In this document: positions 35,893 through 44,527 of the stretch, piece after piece
Layout: every line of letters begins with the position of its first letter
Position numbering within the stretch: position 1 is the stretch's first letter
NCBI GenBank assembly: GCA_009777355.1
Contig: WRMA01000003.1
Span: forward strand, 1 to 54,492
DNA length: 54,492 nt
Origin: Oscillospiraceae bacterium
Lineage (GTDB): Bacteria > Bacillota > Clostridia > Oscillospirales > WRJC01
Direction of reading: 5' to 3'
Notes under the pieces: generated by a model
Seen by the model: only the letters and a program-made list of their open reading frames with translations
The model's database searches: none
What the model was told of the DNA's origin: nothing
Position numbers and translations under genes: made by a program

Positions 35893-36020
35893 ATAAATAC
35901 AAAGGGAGCGCTCTAACACTCCCGTTTGTACGCGTTGACCGCTTTAAAGGCGGCAGGCCTCGCGCCTGTTTATTTAATAAACGCCGCTAACCTTTGTTAG
36001 TGGGGCGACGTTTGTTCTTT
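35893..36020 (+). ncRNA. Structured small RNA A (type I antitoxin-like?)
   Basis: No ORF follows this consensus promoter. The predicted transcript folds locally into a chain of hairpins: TACAAAGGGAG with CTCCCGTTTGTA (35898-35930), CAGGC/GCCTG, the palindrome GTTTATTTAATAAAC, and CGCCGCTAAC with GTTAGTGGGGCG (35982-36007). The last is followed by TTTGTTCTTTAT and may be a two-way terminator. The chain of hairpins with a GTTAG tetraloop stem recalls antisense antitoxin RNAs of holin-like toxins in Firmicutes. However, I find no hydrophobic toxin ORF on the minus strand opposite. The region 36021-36157, AT-rich, shows nothing further. Confidence 0.5.
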
Positions 36021-36187
36021 ATCGTTCTTATGATGTATTTCGCCGGTTCTATGAAATTTTTTTTATTATTTTTATTATTTGTATAAAAAGTTTCCAAAAA
36101 GTTAAAACGGATTTAATTAAATAGGTTTATTATGGTTTGTGAGTTAAATTATAGAATTTGTTAAAAATAATTCGGAGGTTTAAAATC

Positions 36188-37267
36188 ATGGACGCATATG
36201 AACCGTATAACCGGTATGAAAAATATTACCAGCCCGTTATTATTCTGGACTCTGAATTTAATATCGTATATAAAAACACCGCGGCGAAGCTCTTGAACAT
36301 GAAGCCCCGCGCGGGGGTGAACATAAAGAAATATACCGACTCTGAAAATATGAGAAAAATTAAAGACGCATTTGAAAATAACGACTATAAAATTTTACAG
36401 CTCGGCGAATCTTCGGCGATAAGACGCTGCGTCGCCCAGCCGGACGGTAAGAATTTCACCGCCCTGGTTTTTTACGATTCTTTGAATTTACTGCAGGACG
36501 GGGTCGAAGCGCTCGGAAAAATCGAAGAAATCGTCGTAAAATATAACGAATATAAAAAAAATCTCCCCGAATCGAAAGAGAACGGAGCTCTTTTTTACGA
36601 TAACGGCGGCGGCAGAAAAATGCTCAAAATCAACGAGCATTTCAGACGGCATGTTACAGCTCTTAACCCCCGTCTGCAAAACGCCGGGGATAATCCCGAT
36701 TACAAAAAATACTGCGAAGTCGATTTTTTTTTATCTAAATTTACGTCGAACGTCTCGCGTTATATAAATTCTTTCGGGTACAGAATAGAATTTAACGGAG
36801 ACAGCAAAATGTTTTTTTATAAATTGAACGAAGAAGATTTTCTGATTATCAATTTTATACTGGCCGCGGCGGCGCTGAAATATTCGGTTTTCAATAAAAT
36901 AAATATTGTTTTTATTACTGATTTTCTATCTGAAGCGTCGGGGATATTAAGATACGAGTTTAAGGCGGGCGGCGATTTTTTCAGAGACCGCGGCGATATG
37001 TTCTCCGCCGATTATATAAACGAAATCAAAAATATAGAATACATAGATTTTAACCTCGCCGCCCTCGCCGCGCGTAATAACGGCTTAAAACTGGATATCA
37101 GGTCGGCGGGTCCCGACGGAGACGGCATGGTGTATTTCGACGTGATTTTTCCCGCGAAACCCCTGGGCGTCAAATTTGAGCCAATAGAAGACTGTAACCC
37201 TGAAACGACGGACGAAAAAATATACGAGCTCGCAAAAACAGAGTTTTCCGGGCTGTTCGGGCAGTAA
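36188..37267 (+). CDS. PAS-domain protein with a degenerate histidine-kinase-type ATPase domain
   Basis: The ATG at 36188 has GGAGG nine bases upstream and is preferred over 36158 in the ORF track, giving 359 residues. Residues 15-100 look like a PAS sensor (PVIILDSEFNIVYKNTAAKLLNM). The C-terminal half keeps only the outline of a GHKL ATPase: an INFILAAAALKYSVF helix where the N box should be, and FNLAALAARNNGLKLDIRS near the end. The phospho-accepting H-box, the G1/G2 boxes and membrane spans are absent. It may be a soluble sensor or a scaffold rather than a kinase. It stands alone between small RNA A and gap. Confidence 0.55.
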   Translation: MDAYEPYNRYEKYYQPVIILDSEFNIVYKNTAAKLLNMKPRAGVNIKKYTDSENMRKIKDAFENNDYKILQLGESSAIRRCVAQPDGKNFTALVFYDSLNLLQDGVEALGKIEEIVVKYNEYKKNLPESKENGALFYDNGGGRKMLKINEHFRRHVTALNPRLQNAGDNPDYKKYCEVDFFLSKFTSNVSRYINSFGYRIEFNGDSKMFFYKLNEEDFLIINFILAAAALKYSVFNKINIVFITDFLSEASGILRYEFKAGGDFFRDRGDMFSADYINEIKNIEYIDFNLAALAARNNGLKLDIRSAGPDGDGMVYFDVIFPAKPLGVKFEPIEDCNPETTDEKIYELAKTEFSGLFGQ

Positions 37268-37345
37268 AATAATAAACCAAAATAAAAAAGAATATGTATA
37301 ATGTGTAAAAATTTAGAGTTATAATAAAAAAGATTCGAAAAGTTC

Positions 37346-37375
37346 TTGAAAAGCATGGGCGATATATGATAGAAT
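37346..37375 (+). promoter_or_regulatory. Promoter of gap
   Basis: TTGAAA (37346-37351), 18 bases, TAGAAT (37370-37375), about 80 bases ahead of the gap start. No operator palindrome like the CggR site was noticed. Confidence 0.65.
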
Positions 37376-37452
37376 AGTATTCGAGAGATTGACAAAATTT
37401 TAACGGACTGTTTATTTTATATTTAGTTTTATTATTTCAGGAGGGTTTTTAA

Positions 37453-38469
<1,017 letters not shown>

Positions 38470-38494
38470 GTTTATTTACAGACAAATAAAAACG

Positions 38495-38533
38495 CAGGGA
38501 GGACTGATTTTGAAGTTAGTTCTCCCTGATTTT
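38495..38533. terminator. Two-way terminator between gap and the amidohydrolase gene
   Basis: CAGGGAG and CTCCCTG form a stem around AT-rich bases, followed on the plus strand by ATTTTAAAA. The amidohydrolase stop overlaps its right edge. Confidence 0.65.
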
Positions 38534-39737
38534 AAAACTGCGCAAATTTCTCCCCGTTTAGAATAATTGCGTCGATATCTGTAAGAATCTCCAGAGGATT
38601 CCCGTTATACAAAACCAAGTCGGCTCTCCTGCCTTTTTCGATTGAACCGAGTATGTCATCTATTCCCAGTATAATCGCGGGATTTATAGTGATTGCTTTC
38701 AGCGCTTCGTAAATACCGAGTCCGCCTTTTACGGCGAGAGCCGCGCAGTACGGCAGATACTGCAGGGGAGTCTCCGGGTGGTCGGTCGTTATCGCGAACA
38801 ACACGCCCGCGTCCGATAAAACTTTCGCGTTGCTTAACTCGAGGTTTTTCAGCTCCGGCTTCGACCTGTCGCATATTACCGGACCTATTATTGCTCTCGC
38901 TTTTTCTCCGGCCAGTTCTCCGGCAATTAAATGCCCGTCCGTACAGTGCACTATAACGTAATCTATGTCAAATTCCCTGCATAGCCTAACCGCCGTGAAT
39001 ATATCGTCCGCCCTGTGGGCGTGGATATGCGCGGCGATTTCTTTATCCGTCACCGGGAGCAGCGCCTCGAGCTTTATATCATATTCCGGCTCGTCGTTAT
39101 TATTGTCTTCCTCAAAAGCTTTTTTCTTCTCTCCGTATTTCTTCGCCTTATATAAATTCTCCCGGATTATCGCCGCCGTCGCCATTCTCGTTTCGGGAGT
39201 CTGGTTTTTTTCGCCGTAGCATATTTTCGGGTTCTCCCCCAGAGCGAACTTAACGCATACCGGTTCTTTTATAATTATATCTTCTATTCTGTTTATTTTA
39301 TTGTCTTTATTTTTTAAATTATAGGTTTTGATTACGGCAAACTGACCGCTAATCGGGTTCGCGCTTCCCGGACCGGACGCAACGCAGACGATACCCGCGG
39401 ACAAAGCCTCGGAAAAAGCCCGGTCCGCCGGGTTTATCGCGTCGACCGACCTCAAATGCGGCGCGCACGGGTCCGTGATTTCGTTTACGTCGTCCCCCTC
39501 GCTTCTCAAACCGTCCTCGTACATTCCCAGATGGGTGTGCGCGTCGATAAATCCCGGCAGAAGCCATTTCCCCCCCGCGTCGATTATATCCGCATTATCT
39601 ATATTCTCCCGGCTTGTATCATAATCTTTCATATCGCCGGTTTCGCCGATTATATTGCCGGAAATCCTAACGTAGCCGTTTTCGATTATCCCGGCTTCTC
39701 CCATAGTATATATTCTCGCGTTTTTTATTATCATCAT
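38532..39737 (-). CDS. Amidohydrolase-family protein (imidazolonepropionase/dipeptidase-like)
   Basis: The 401-residue TIM-barrel metal-dependent hydrolase has the HxH ligands in GFIDAHTHLG near residue 65, HIHAHRADD and VHCTDGH as the later histidines, and the aspartate in ITTDHPETP. A C-terminal composite beta-domain (GRRADLVLYNGNP) is typical. Related proteins are cyclic imidase, N-acetylglucosamine deacetylase-like or prolidase enzymes, so a precise substrate cannot be given. It is downstream of the sporulation cluster on the same strand, 12 bases after divIC, and may be read through from there. Confidence 0.82.
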   Translation of the reverse strand: MMIIKNARIYTMGEAGIIENGYVRISGNIIGETGDMKDYDTSRENIDNADIIDAGGKWLLPGFIDAHTHLGMYEDGLRSEGDDVNEITDPCAPHLRSVDAINPADRAFSEALSAGIVCVASGPGSANPISGQFAVIKTYNLKNKDNKINRIEDIIIKEPVCVKFALGENPKICYGEKNQTPETRMATAAIIRENLYKAKKYGEKKKAFEEDNNNDEPEYDIKLEALLPVTDKEIAAHIHAHRADDIFTAVRLCREFDIDYVIVHCTDGHLIAGELAGEKARAIIGPVICDRSKPELKNLELSNAKVLSDAGVLFAITTDHPETPLQYLPYCAALAVKGGLGIYEALKAITINPAIILGIDDILGSIEKGRRADLVLYNGNPLEILTDIDAIILNGEKFAQF

Positions 39738-39749
39738 AAATTTATAAAA

Positions 39750-40106
39750 TTATTTTAAATAAAATATAACCTCTTCCTGTTTTCTGTAGCCTCTGTCTCT
39801 CGCGATTCTTTCCGCGACCTCGTCGTCTTCGAAATCTTCGTTTACCTGCTGTTCGAGATAATCGTTCCGTATTCTTTTGTGATTATATTCGTTCCGTAAA
39901 TTATCGATTATTTCGTTTTGTTCCAGCGCTTTGCTTAAATTGTCGCTGAACCCGACGTATATAACGCATAGAGTCACGCATATGCAGAACGCCGCCAATA
40001 TGCCGAACCTTTTCCGTTTCCTTATTTCTCTCTCTTTCTCCGCATTATCTATGTTTGTTTTCTTTCCCGTATTTTTCGTTTTATTGATTTTCTTAACGCC
40101 GTTCAT
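39750..40106 (-). CDS. divIC: Septum formation initiator DivIC/FtsB-family protein
   Basis: The 118-residue protein has a basic cytoplasmic head of about 33 residues, one membrane span (FGILAAFCICVTLCVIYVGF), and an extracellular coiled coil (LSKALEQNEIIDNLRNEYNHKR). It ends in the typical VAERIARDRGYRKQEEVIF tail. It takes part in the DivIB-DivIC-FtsL complex at the septum. The order rqcP-yabP-yabQ-divIC equals that of Bacillus subtilis and supports the name. Confidence 0.9.
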   Translation of the reverse strand: MNGVKKINKTKNTGKKTNIDNAEKEREIRKRKRFGILAAFCICVTLCVIYVGFSDNLSKALEQNEIIDNLRNEYNHKRIRNDYLEQQVNEDFEDDEVAERIARDRGYRKQEEVIFYLK

Positions 40107-40162
40107 GATTGTTTACCCGTCCTTTCCGCGTTATTTGCAGTTGTTTGCGCAGTTCTGATATT

Positions 40163-40807
40163 TTATACCTTTCCCGTTGATTTTTCAATCGTTTCCTGAT
40201 TTTTTACGCTGTCTTTTTTTATGATTTGACCGAGACTTTTCGCTGTTTTTTTATGATTTTTATAATATTTCTTATATATTTTCTTGTCGGTTTTATATAA
40301 ATTGAACCCTCTCGACGCATCCAGCGTCAGTTTTCTCTTTTCTTTGATATAATTTATATCGGATTTTAATATTTTTAAAACTCCCAAAATAAAATACAAT
40401 AATTTCCTAATGTTTCTTAATATAAACAAAACCGAGTATTTTACCGGTATTACCGTTATTTTATACAAAAATCCCAAAGCCTTTTTTATAGAATCTATGA
40501 TTTTCTTCGACAGGAACATAATTATTCTGCCGATTGTTACGTGATATAAAACGAAACACATAAAACAGCCGAGCATAGAAAACCATCTGACAGTTCCCGA
40601 ATTTGTGTAGAAAACCAGTAAAATAACAGAAAACGCGGATAAAACGCAGAATATTATATCCTGAAAAAAAACTGAAAGCCATCCCGAATTGAACGCGATT
40701 CTGATTATCCTGAAAACGTCGTAGAACACCCCCAGGAATCCCCCGACGGCGCACGAAAACAAAAATATAATCCCCTGTTCCGTAACGGACAAAGACGCCG
40801 CAAACAT
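40163..40807 (-). CDS. yabQ: Spore cortex biosynthesis protein YabQ
   Basis: The ORF track begins with a TTG at 40819 that abuts GAGAGGGGG. The ATG at 40807 (MFAASLSVTEQG) is better spaced and gives 214 residues. The first half has four or five membrane spans, including GGFLGVFYDVFRIIRIAF, the most conserved piece of YabQ. The second half is basic. YabQ localises to the outer forespore membrane and is needed for cortex formation in Bacillus. Its presence marks the organism as a spore former, together with yabP. Confidence 0.9.
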   Translation of the reverse strand: MFAASLSVTEQGIIFLFSCAVGGFLGVFYDVFRIIRIAFNSGWLSVFFQDIIFCVLSAFSVILLVFYTNSGTVRWFSMLGCFMCFVLYHVTIGRIIMFLSKKIIDSIKKALGFLYKITVIPVKYSVLFILRNIRKLLYFILGVLKILKSDINYIKEKRKLTLDASRGFNLYKTDKKIYKKYYKNHKKTAKSLGQIIKKDSVKNQETIEKSTGKV

Positions 40808-40840
40808 CGACTCCCGCAACCCCCTCTCGATAATTAATAA

Positions 40841-41158
40841 TTATTTAAATAATTTTGAGAAAAATTTTGAGGGTTTGCCGTCCGGATTTAAATTTTCGCC
40901 GCCCGAATAATACAGTCCGGTTATGTCTCCGTCGATATTCATGTCGCCGGTCTCCAGAGACAGCCTGCTTATGTGGAGATTAAATCCCTCGACCGTCATC
41001 TGTCCGGGTTCGGTAACCAGAACTATTATATTCTCGTTGAAATTATCCACCCTGACAACTCCCGAGATACTCATCTGTTTCCGGTTATACAAAACGACGT
41101 TGTGGATTTTGCCGCGTTTTTTTTCTTCTGGAATATTATTATTATTTATATTGTTCAT
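40841..41158 (-). CDS. yabP: Sporulation protein YabP
   Basis: The start is the ATG at 41158 with GAAGGAG eleven bases upstream. The ORF-track start adds 32 hydrophobic residues with no match in the family. The 105-residue protein has the beta-rich core VVLYNRKQMSISGVVRVDNF and SRLSLETGDMNIDGDI typical of YabP, which with YabQ is required in the mother cell for cortex assembly. An Asn-rich N-terminus is a local feature shared with several proteins in this window. Confidence 0.9.
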   Translation of the reverse strand: MNNINNNNIPEEKKRGKIHNVVLYNRKQMSISGVVRVDNFNENIIVLVTEPGQMTVEGFNLHISRLSLETGDMNIDGDITGLYYSGGENLNPDGKPSKFFSKLFK

Positions 41159-41264
41159 GACCCGCAAAACTCCTTCGAAATATATATTAAAAACCTTAAA
41201 ATATTTAAAAAAATAAAATATAGTTAATATATATGTCAGAAGAAAATTTTTCATGCGCGGGTCT

Positions 41265-41507
41265 CTAACTCAGCGCCTCGTACATATCCGGCGCGGCGGC
41301 TTTCGAGACGTGTTCTTTGATTTCGGTAACTCTGACCCTGACTTTTTTTTCGCCGAAAGAAATCTCTATTATATCGTTCTGTTTGATTTCATGCGAAGGC
41401 TTCGCGGGTTTATTATTGACCGAAACCCTGCCCCCGTCGCACGCTTCGGCGGCGACCGTACGTCTTTTGATTAAGCGCGAAACTTTTAAATATTTATCAA
41501 GCCTCAT
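41265..41507 (-). CDS. rqcP: S4-domain RNA-binding protein RqcP (YabO/Hsp15 family)
   Basis: The start is the ATG at 41507 (MRLDKYLKVSRLIKRRT). The 27 residues ahead of it in the ORF track look non-coding. The 80-residue S4 fold continues with EACDGGRVSVNNKPAKPSHE. RqcP binds the 50S-nascent-chain-tRNA complex and works with RqcH in ribosome quality control by alanine tailing. It leads the yabP-yabQ-divIC run as in Bacillus. Confidence 0.9.
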   Translation of the reverse strand: MRLDKYLKVSRLIKRRTVAAEACDGGRVSVNNKPAKPSHEIKQNDIIEISFGEKKVRVRVTEIKEHVSKAAAPDMYEALS

Positions 41508-41614
41508 AATTTTTTTTATTAAAACCTCAATTCCGACATTTTTCGGCATTATATTTAATATGATAACATTTATTTTTAATATTGTCAACGGTTAGGTTAA
41601 TAAAATTTTATTAA

Positions 41615-41845
41615 GGTTTTTGAACGAGTAAACAAATTATGAACAAATGTGAAAATTATCGCAGAAAGCCCTCTTTTTTAAAGAGGGTGGCAGTCGCGTA
41701 AGCGGCTGACGGGTGTTTTTTAAAATTTGATTTTGCGTACGGGGAGACGAAAACACCCGCCGTCTGCGGACGGCACCCTCTTTAAAAAAGAGGGCAAAGA
41801 ATAAATCCATTATTTGTTCACAAAAATTTAACTCATTCAAAAACC
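41615..41845. repeat. Inverted-repeat element R4a (231 bp)
   Basis: The outer ends are GGTTTTTGAACGAG and the inverse ACTCATTCAAAAACC. Inside are two hairpin blocks, CCCTCTTTTTTAAAGAGGG and CCCTCTTTAAAAAAGAGGG, each joined to a GC palindrome (GTCGCGTAAGCGGCTGAC and CCGTCTGCGGACGG). The reverse complement of R4b at 44051-44280 is nearly identical, differing at about ten places by eye. No ORF is present. It lies between rqcP and the promoter of small RNA C, whose -35 box is 21 bases from its end. Confidence 0.88.
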
Positions 41846-41866
41846 GTGAAATTTTATTTAAAACAG

Positions 41867-41895
41867 TTGACAAAACCGCGTCGGAGTGTTATAAT
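41867..41895 (+). promoter_or_regulatory. Promoter of small RNA C
   Basis: TTGACA (41867-41872), 17 bases, TATAAT (41890-41895). A full match to both hexamers and the optimal spacer, with no ORF downstream before the terminator. Confidence 0.85.
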
Positions 41896-41901
41896 AACAG
41901 A

Positions 41902-42006
41902 TGACATGTTATTCGTTTAGTATAAGTTAGCTATCCGTTGCGGGGATGGCTAACATACGTCGATGCAAAATAAAAAAATATCGGGGTTACTCCCGATATT
42001 TTTTTT
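41902..42006 (+). ncRNA. Small RNA C, about 105 nt, converging on tsf
   Basis: The promoter, a 60-80 nt body and a strong terminator define a complete unit. The body folds as a long hairpin GTTAGCTATCC/GGGATGGCTAAC around GTTGCG (41926-41954). No ORF with a ribosome binding site is present. It ends in the same hairpin that closes rpsB-tsf from the other side. I do not recognise a known RNA family. A type I antitoxin-like RNA without its toxin is one option and an independent regulator another. Confidence 0.6.
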
Positions 42007-42008
42007 AT
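41972..42008. terminator. Two-way terminator of small RNA C and rpsB-tsf
   Basis: AAATATCGGG, a short loop and CCCGATATTT with T runs on the right for the plus strand and A runs on the left that serve the minus strand. Confidence 0.88.
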
Positions 42009-42030
42009 TTATTTATATATTTTTCTATCT

Positions 42031-42990
42031 CTATTTATTCCCTGTGAGCTGCGCGATTTCTTCGGCGAAATTGTCCTCGCGTTTCTGGATTCCCTCGCCT
42101 TTTTCGAATCTGTAGAACGCCGATACTTTAACTTCGCTTCCGTTCTCTTTATTATAATTATCTATATATTCTCCGACGGTTATCTTTTCTTCTTTTACAT
42201 ATCCCTGCTCTAACAGACAATTATTCTCGTAATATTTATCGACTTTGCCTTCGACCATTTTTGCAAGAATCGCGCCGCGTTTGTCTTCCGGGATTTTCTC
42301 GAGTTTTTTAACGCTGTCTTCGTCGCCGTTGATTTGCGCCGTTATTATTTCGCGCTCTTCGTCGATTACGGACTGCGGAACGTCCGATTTGTTTACATAA
42401 ACCGGGTTCATCGACGCGATTTGCAGAGTCAGGTTTTTAATCAGTTCCGAAAGCTTTGCGTCGCCGTCGGCGATATCGCCCGCGTCGACTTTTACTATAA
42501 CGCCGATTGAGCCCTTGTTGTGGATATATATTCCCAGAGTTCCCTCGACTGCGACGAAACGTCTTATCGATATATTTTCTTTTATCTGCAGAACCTGGTC
42601 TTTTAACGCTTCGTCCACGGTCACAGCGTTATCGTCTCCGAACGGTTTTGCAAGAAGTTCCGCGACGTCCGCGGGTTTGTCTTTTAATATAACTTTCAGG
42701 CAGCCCTTGACGAACTCCTGAAACTTCTCGTTTTTCGCGACGAAATCAGTCTCCGAATTTACCTCCGCCATGACTGCGACTTTAAGATTTTCGTCGTATA
42801 ATATATCGACTATTCCGTCGGCCGCTATCCTGTCCGCTTTTTTAGCCGCTACCGCGAGACCTTTTTCCCTTAATAATTTTATAGCTTCGTCGAAATTGCC
42901 GTTCGTTTCCTCGAGCGCTTTTTTACAGTCCATCATTCCCACGCCCGTTTTCTCTCTGAGAGACTTGACGTCTTTTGCGTTTACTGCCAT
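42031..42990 (-). CDS. tsf: Elongation factor Ts
   Basis: Exchange factor for EF-Tu. The 319-residue protein starts with AVNAKDVKSLREKTGVGMMDCKKALEET, the conserved N-terminal UBA-like domain. The TDFVAKNEKF motif that contacts EF-Tu lies near residue 85. The body is about 20-30 residues longer than common bacterial EF-Ts through helical insertions in the core. It follows rpsB by 32 bases on the same strand and ends at the two-way terminator. Confidence 0.97.
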   Translation of the reverse strand: MAVNAKDVKSLREKTGVGMMDCKKALEETNGNFDEAIKLLREKGLAVAAKKADRIAADGIVDILYDENLKVAVMAEVNSETDFVAKNEKFQEFVKGCLKVILKDKPADVAELLAKPFGDDNAVTVDEALKDQVLQIKENISIRRFVAVEGTLGIYIHNKGSIGVIVKVDAGDIADGDAKLSELIKNLTLQIASMNPVYVNKSDVPQSVIDEEREIITAQINGDEDSVKKLEKIPEDKRGAILAKMVEGKVDKYYENNCLLEQGYVKEEKITVGEYIDNYNKENGSEVKVSAFYRFEKGEGIQKREDNFAEEIAQLTGNK

Positions 42991-43022
42991 TTATTATAAC
43001 CTCCGGTAATTTTAAATTTTAT

Positions 43023-43808
43023 TTATATTAATTCGGCGGATTCCTCTTCGCCGTATTTTTCTCCGGGTTCGCCGCCCGTTTCAGTTTCCGAATCTTCGGC
43101 CGTTTCGCCGCCGCCGTCCATAGACTCGCCTTCCCTGCCTTCTATCAAAGCGTCGGAAACCATTGTCGCTATTAATTTTATCGCCCTGATTGCGTCGTCG
43201 TTGCCGGGTATGGGATAATCTATTTCGTCGGGGTCGCAGTTCGTGTCAACTATCGCGATTATGGGAATACCCAGTTTTTTGCCTTCCATGACGGCGTTTC
43301 TTTCTTTTCTGGGGTCGACTATAAACAAAGCTCCGGGCAGCGACGTCATGTCTTTTATGCCGCCGTAGTTGCGTTCCAAATAGCTTATTTCTTTTTCGAG
43401 AGCTATGACTTCTTTTTTGGGCAGCATATCGAAAGTGCCGTCCTCCTGCATTTTATAGAGGCTGTGCAGTCTGTTTATGCTTTTTTTAATAGTCTTGAAA
43501 TTGGTCAGCATACCTCCTGGCCATCTTTGATTGACATAGAACATGCCGCTCCTTCCGGCTTCTTCTTTTATAGACTCCTGAGCTTGTTTCTTCGTGCCGA
43601 TAAACAGCACCGCGCCGCCTTCTTCCGAGAGTTCCCGGATATATGCGTACGCCTCTTCGATTTTCCGGACGGTTTTCTGAAGGTCTATAACGTGTATACC
43701 GTTTCTTTCGGTAAAGATATACTCCTTCATTTTGGGGTTGCGTTTTCTTGTGTGGTGACCGAAATGGACTCCCGCTTCAAGAAGCTGTTTCATTGAGATT
43801 ACAGACAT
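43023..43808 (-). CDS. rpsB: 30S ribosomal protein S2
   Basis: The 261-residue protein has the core [19 protein letters not shown] and [34 protein letters not shown]. The C-terminal 30 residues are acidic and rich in Glu and Gly, beyond the conserved domain. AAGGAGG precedes the ATG by 8 bases. It heads rpsB-tsf, with a long leader of about 160 bases. The whole unit lies between R4a and R4b. Confidence 0.97.
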   Translation of the reverse strand: MSVISMKQLLEAGVHFGHHTRKRNPKMKEYIFTERNGIHVIDLQKTVRKIEEAYAYIRELSEEGGAVLFIGTKKQAQESIKEEAGRSGMFYVNQRWPGGMLTNFKTIKKSINRLHSLYKMQEDGTFDMLPKKEVIALEKEISYLERNYGGIKDMTSLPGALFIVDPRKERNAVMEGKKLGIPIIAIVDTNCDPDEIDYPIPGNDDAIRAIKLIATMVSDALIEGREGESMDGGGETAEDSETETGGEPGEKYGEEESAELI

Positions 43809-43971
43809 TTTATTTCCTCCTTAAGGTTATCTGCCGCAGAATCCGGCGAAAGATTTTTTAAAATTTCCGCCCGCCCCGCAAAGAAAAAATCCCACCTTTG
43901 GGGCGTAATTTATATAACTTATATAACAAAAAATCCCGCGTGAAAGTTTATTAAAATTTTTGGGATAAGCC
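43809..43971 (-). promoter_or_regulatory. 5' leader of rpsB
   Basis: About 160 bases separate the promoter and rpsB. On the minus strand they can form GCCCCAAAG/CTTTGCGGGGC around a 12-base loop, and GCCG/GCGGC closer to the start. S2 commonly controls its own message, and this leader is a good candidate for its binding site. No known leader family was matched. Confidence 0.45.
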
Positions 43972-44000
43972 ATTATATCACAATCAAACGGCAATTTCAA
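43972..44000 (-). promoter_or_regulatory. Promoter of rpsB-tsf
   Basis: On the minus strand TTGAAA (44000-43995), 17 bases, TATAAT (43977-43972). Confidence 0.75.
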
Positions 44001-44050
44001 GTATATTTGGTTTATTTTTAAAAAAATTTTTATAAAAATAACAAAATTAG

Positions 44051-44280
44051 GGTTTTTGAACGAGTTAAATTTTTGTGAACAAATAATGGATTTATTCTTT
44101 GCCCTCTTTCGTAAAGAGGGTGCCGTCCGCAGACGGCGGGTGTTTTCGTCTCCCCGTACGCAACATCAAATTTCAAAAACACCCGTCAGCCGCTTACGCG
44201 ACTGCCACCCTCTTTAAAAAAGAGGGCTTTCCGCGATGATTTTCACATTTGTTCATAATTTGTTTACTCGTTCAAAAACC
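44051..44280. repeat. Inverted-repeat element R4b (230 bp)
   Basis: Inverted copy of R4a with the same ends and the same two hairpin blocks. The small differences include TTTCGTAAAG in place of TTTAAAAAAG within one stem. It lies between the rpsB promoter and the promoter of the small RNA B locus, whose -35 box is 22 bases beyond its end. Confidence 0.88.
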
Positions 44281-44302
44281 GTTACGGCAAAATAATATTA
44301 TC

Positions 44303-44331
44303 TTGACATAGAGTATAATCTGTGATATTAT
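44303..44331 (+). promoter_or_regulatory. Plus-strand promoter of the small RNA B locus
   Basis: TTGACA (44303-44308), 17 bases, TATTAT (44326-44331). Confidence 0.75.
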
Positions 44332-44337
44332 ATATTT

Positions 44338-44406
44338 ATGTACACGGGGTAAAGTTAAAAGACAGAAAAAAATAGACCCGCCCGCACAAGGTAGTGGTCT
44401 ATTTTT
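44338..44406 (+). ncRNA. Short plus-strand transcript B1 (about 70 nt)
   Basis: Only about 30 bases lie between the predicted start and a strong terminator hairpin. The only ATG is followed by three sense codons and TAA. In type I modules this place holds a toxin ORF of about 30 codons, so this unit looks like a toxin gene whose coding part is lost, or a simple decoy RNA. The transcript is complementary to the end of B2. Confidence 0.4.
44366..44406. terminator. Two-way terminator shared by B1 and B2
   Basis: AAAAAAATAGACC and GGTCTATTTTT pair around CGCCCGCACAAGGTAGT. A runs on the left and T runs on the right give a U tract in either direction. Confidence 0.85.
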
Positions 44407-44492
44407 CGCATTGACTCTTTGAGTTAATCGAGTTTAGCCGTACTGTTCTGTGTACGGAGAGGGGAGTTGTGAACCCCTCTCTAAATTAGTGT
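44366..44492 (-). ncRNA. Small RNA B2, about 125 nt, converging with B1 (antitoxin-like)
   Basis: The transcript starts behind a consensus minus-strand promoter and folds as GAGAGGGG/CCCCTCTC, then CCGTAC/GTACGG, then a stem-loop at TTAACTCAAAGAGTCAA, and ends in the shared terminator. The layout of two converging promoters with a common two-way terminator is that of Fst/TxpA-type toxin and antisense RNA pairs. An 18-codon ORF starting ATGCGAAAAATAG has no ribosome binding site and is probably not translated. Confidence 0.5.
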
Positions 44493-44498
44493 ATCTTC

Positions 44499-44527
44499 AT
44501 TATATCACATCTATTCGCGTCTGTCAA
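44499..44527 (-). promoter_or_regulatory. Minus-strand promoter of small RNA B2
   Basis: On the minus strand TTGACA (44527-44522), 17 bases, TATAAT (44504-44499). It lies only 19 bases ahead of ispE, facing away from it. Confidence 0.85.

Noticed and set aside
35987-36105. Minus-strand ORF ending KNKRRPTNKG opposite small RNA A, as a possible type I toxin
   Set aside because: It is Lys/Asn-rich and not hydrophobic, starts only at TTG without a ribosome binding site, and no promoter was found.
41159-41254. Hydrophobic N-terminal extension of YabP as a membrane anchor
   Set aside because: AAGGAG is correctly placed for the ATG at 41158, and YabP proteins are about 100 residues. The extension is AT-rich intergenic sequence.
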